From: Pseudomonas sp.
Lineage (GTDB): Bacteria; Pseudomonadota; Gammaproteobacteria; Pseudomonadales; Pseudomonadaceae
Length of the DNA stretch: 7,663 nucleotides
Direction: 5' to 3'
Assembly (NCBI GenBank): GCA_030654635.1
Contig: JAURXE010000472.1
Location: 1 to 7,663 of the forward strand
In this document: positions 6,126 through 7,663 of the stretch, piece by piece
Numbering within the stretch: the first letter of the stretch is position 1
Layout: every line of letters starts with the position of its first letter
Program-made: the position numbers and the translations under genes
The notes under the pieces: model-generated
The model's input: the letters and a program-made list of their open reading frames with translations, nothing else
Told to the model about the DNA's origin: nothing
Database searches by the model: none

Positions 6126-7264
6126 GCCGCAGCTGCGCGCAGGTAGCTTTCCAATAGCTCAACAGTGCTTTCCCAGCCTTGCCGGCTGGCGTGTTGCCGG
6201 GCATTCAGGCGGACGCGGCGCAGGGTTTCGCGCTCGGCCAATAGCCATACCGCGGCGGCGCTAAAACCGTTGTTGTCATGTGGCAGTGCCAGGGCGCCGT
6301 TGTGGCCGTGGCGGATCTGCTGGCTGGCGGCAGCCTGGTCAAAGGCCACCACCCCAAGGCCCGAGGCCAGGGCTTCGAGCAGCACATTGCTGGCGCTTTC
6401 GCGCATGTTGGGCAGCAGCAATAAATCCCCCGAGGCATAGTGCTCGGCCAACGCCTCGCCAGCTTGCTGGCCGCTAAAGATCGCGTGCGGCAGCGCCCGT
6501 TGTAGGGGCTCGCGTTGCGGACCGTCACCGATCAGGATCAACTTGAACCGGCGCTGCGGATAGGCCGCTTGCAAGGCCTGAAAGCTCGGCGCAAGTACGT
6601 CGAGGTTGTGCTCGGCGGCCAAGCGGCCGACATGCAGCACGGCAATGTCGTCCTCGTGCAAGCCCCAGCGGGCGCGCAACAGGTCGTTGCGCTGACGTGG
6701 ATGAAACAACTGGCCATCGACTCCGCAGCTCAGTAACTGTAAATGTTGAAAACCGCGGCGGGTTAACTCAAGGCACTGGTTGCTGCTGGGCACCAGGGTT
6801 AGCTGCGCGCGGTTGTGAAACCAGCGCAGGTAATGGTCCAGTAAGCGGCTCAGCAAGCCTCGCCCGGAGTGCTTGGCATAGTGCTGAAGGGCTGTGTGAA
6901 AACCGCTGACCACCGGTATTCCCAAGCGCCGCGCCGCCCACAGTGCGGACAACCCCAGCGGGCCTTCGGTGGCGATATAGAGCACGTCCGGGCGTTGCAG
7001 TTGCCATTGGCGCAACAGTTTGTGGCGCGCCGACAAGCCCCACTGCAGGCCCGGATAACCGGGTAGCGGCCAGCCGTGGGTCAGTAGCAGCTCGGCGTCG
7101 CTGCGCCGGCCGGCATCGCTGCTTTGCCGGGGTCGCACGACTTGCAGCCGGTGGCCGCGAGCGCTAAGGCCGCTGCACAGACGGCCAAGGGTGCTGGCCA
7201 GGTCATTGGATTCGGGAGGGAAGGTTTCGCTGATCAGGGCGATATGCAGGCTGGGGTCGGTCAT
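6122..7264 (-). CDS. GT4-family glycosyltransferase, probable lipid glycosyltransferase (Agt/MgtA/SqdX-like)
   Basis: This retaining GT-B enzyme is 380 residues from the ATG at 7264; a GTG two codons upstream is possible. The N-terminal domain shows HIALISETFPPESN and RGHRLQVVRPRQ, then SGFHTALQHYAK (about 120-131). The C-terminal donor domain has VLHVGRLAAEHN (209-220), IGDGPQR, and the EX7E pair E289/E297 in RESASNVLLEALASG. This style matches bacterial mannosyl-, sulfoquinovosyl- and glucosyl-diacylglycerol transferases. My closest recollection is P. aeruginosa PA0842 (Agt2), which glycosylates diacylglycerol under phosphate stress. Two loops differ from the usual NGV and EKN motifs: N20-D-L and E218-H-N. 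No membrane span is seen; peripheral attachment to the inner membrane is expected. No clear Shine-Dalgarno precedes the start, and an inverted repeat abuts it. The Pho-box-like array upstream supports a phosphate-stress role. Confidence 0.88.
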   Translation of the reverse strand: MTDPSLHIALISETFPPESNDLASTLGRLCSGLSARGHRLQVVRPRQSSDAGRRSDAELLLTHGWPLPGYPGLQWGLSARHKLLRQWQLQRPDVLYIATEGPLGLSALWAARRLGIPVVSGFHTALQHYAKHSGRGLLSRLLDHYLRWFHNRAQLTLVPSSNQCLELTRRGFQHLQLLSCGVDGQLFHPRQRNDLLRARWGLHEDDIAVLHVGRLAAEHNLDVLAPSFQALQAAYPQRRFKLILIGDGPQREPLQRALPHAIFSGQQAGEALAEHYASGDLLLLPNMRESASNVLLEALASGLGVVAFDQAAASQQIRHGHNGALALPHDNNGFSAAAVWLLAERETLRRVRLNARQHASRQGWESTVELLESYLRAAAA

Positions 7265-7265
7265 G

Positions 7266-7285
7266 GCCACAGTGTCGGCTGTGGC
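7266..7285. repeat. Inverted repeat abutting the glycosyltransferase start codon
   Basis: GCCACAG (7266-7272) and CTGTGGC (7279-7285) form a perfect seven-base inverted repeat around TGTCGG, ending two bases from the ATG. It can form a hairpin in the mRNA that would cover the ribosome-landing region, or act as an operator. The repeat is seen directly; the function is inferred. Confidence 0.45.
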
Positions 7286-7286
7286 T

Positions 7287-7326
7287 ATGTTGTCAATGTG
7301 ACGGTGCGGTTACGACTTTGTGACGG
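7287..7326 (-). promoter_or_regulatory. Pho-box-like array of four 11-bp-phased units upstream of the glycosyltransferase
   Basis: On the minus strand the units are CCGTCAC (7326-7320), TCGTAAC (7315-7309), CCGTCAC (7304-7298) and ACAACAT (7293-7287), each exactly 11 bases apart. Against the PhoB half-site CTGTCAT they match 5, 3, 5 and 3 of 7 bases. The identical outer core on the plus strand, TGTGACGG, repeats with a 22-bp period (7297, 7319). A possible -10 (CATAGC, 7289-7284) overlaps the last unit. Phasing and location fit PhoB; the individual matches are moderate. Confidence 0.42.
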
Positions 7327-7351
7327 CTGCCTGGAGAGTCCGGTTTGCGGG

Positions 7352-7531
7352 TCAGGTGTTGCGCCGACGCGGTGGTGGGGCGGGTTGGTCTTGCAGTACC
7401 GCAGCCACTTCGCGGGCCAGGGTTTCGGAGGTGAAAGGTCCGGCAATCTGCTCGCCTTTTTCGCGGCAGACCCACCATTCGCCTTTAATCTGGGACACGA
7501 TGTTGCCGTTTACGCTGTGTTCACTGCTCAT
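7352..7531 (-). CDS. Small conserved-looking hypothetical protein with a GYF-like W/GPF motif
   Basis: The 59-residue protein has a compact core, GEWWVCREKGEQIAGPF (17-33), followed by a short helix SETLAREVAAVLQ (35-47) and a proline/arginine tail PAPPPRRRN. The W-W...G...GPF pattern resembles the GYF-2/DUF4339 fold, in which aromatic residues and a GP turn bind peptides or organise small domains; this is a resemblance, not an established assignment. No signal peptide or membrane span is present. The ATG at 7531 is chosen over the in-frame ATG at 7582 because a GAGAG stretch precedes it and the upstream 17 residues look like untranslated leader. The gene lies 87 bases upstream of the glycosyltransferase on the same strand, with the Pho-box-like array between them, so the two are probably separately controlled. 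Confidence 0.7.
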   Translation of the reverse strand: MSSEHSVNGNIVSQIKGEWWVCREKGEQIAGPFTSETLAREVAAVLQDQPAPPPRRRNT

Positions 7532-7551
7532 GTTCTGCTCTCGTAAGCTGG

Positions 7552-7582
7552 ACTGGATAACTGACGTCCAGTGTAACGGCAA
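7552..7582 (-). promoter_or_regulatory. Candidate promoter and overlapping inverted repeat for the small protein
   Basis: On the minus strand TTGCCG (7582-7577) and TATCCA (7559-7554) are 17 bases apart; the matches to TTGACA/TATAAT are four and three of six. The inverted repeat ACTGGA/TCCAGT (7552-7557 and 7567-7572) overlaps the -10 and spacer and could be an operator. Confidence 0.25.
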
Positions 7583-7621
7583 TGCCGGCAGTGCAGACTG
7601 TGTGAAAACTACTGCGCTCGG

Positions 7622-7663
7622 TTATGCGGCGTTAAAAACAGGCTCAAAATGCTCATTTACAAC
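7622..7663 (-). other. Possible 3' end of a gene or insertion sequence at the window edge
   Basis: On the minus strand one frame is open from the window edge for 13 codons (VVNEHFEPVFNAA) and then stops at TAA; the other two frames stop within the first few codons. The stretch is more AT-rich than its surroundings, and the flanking TGTGTGAAAACT (7599-7610) resembles the ends of some Pseudomonas insertion sequences as I remember them. Thirteen codons are too few to prove coding, and the identity is a guess. Confidence 0.2.

Noticed and set aside
7268..7296. TTGACA (minus strand, 7296-7291) as the -35 of a sigma70 promoter for the glycosyltransferase
   Set aside because: At 17-base spacing the -10 would be ACTGTG, a poor match that overlaps the start codon region, so transcription would begin inside the gene.

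Overview
The window reads as ordinary chromosomal DNA of a GC-rich gammaproteobacterium, most probably Pseudomonas or a close relative. The evidence is the protein families and their residue-level style: an OmpA-type lipoprotein with a glycine zipper, a DUF2780 protein, an AraC regulator with the arabinose-binding-like N-terminal domain, and a GT4 glycosyltransferase with the 'VVRPRQ' N-terminal signature. From memory, not from a search, the gene set resembles the P. aeruginosa PA0829-PA0842 neighbourhood (oruR, pgbA and the phosphate-stress glycosyltransferase agt2).

Layout. Positions 1-655 hold the 3' part of a short-chain dehydrogenase (SDR) on the plus strand. It converges on a PF10118-type metal-dependent hydrolase (773-1630, minus), which is divergent from an AraC-family regulator (1757-2776, plus). 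The 126-bp gap between the last two carries direct repeats spaced 22 bp apart that look like an AraC operator. A secreted DUF2780 protein (2805-3383, minus) follows and is divergent from a metallo-beta-lactamase-fold hydrolase (3622-4263, plus). Next come an OmpA-family outer-membrane lipoprotein (4343-5017, plus) with a clear intrinsic terminator, and a DegV-family lipid-binding protein (about 5166-6125, plus). The DegV gene converges, with overlapping stop codons, on a GT4 glycosyltransferase (6122-7264, minus). A 59-residue protein (7352-7531, minus) lies upstream of the glycosyltransferase, and the right edge has a short AT-richer stretch that may be the end of another gene or of an insertion sequence.

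The genes do not form one pathway. Envelope and lipid functions recur: OmpA lipoprotein, fatty-acid-binding DegV, GT4 lipid glycosyltransferase and an exported DUF2780 protein. The most interesting signals are regulatory. They are a four-unit, 11-bp-phased Pho-box-like array in front of the glycosyltransferase, AlgU/RpoE-like promoters in front of the DUF2780 gene and (weaker) the OmpA lipoprotein gene, and a 14-bp perfect palindrome of CRP/Vfr type in front of the DegV gene. I see no CRISPR array, tRNA, rRNA or phage genes. No gap between genes exceeds 300 bases. I found no convincing evidence of an undescribed multi-gene system.
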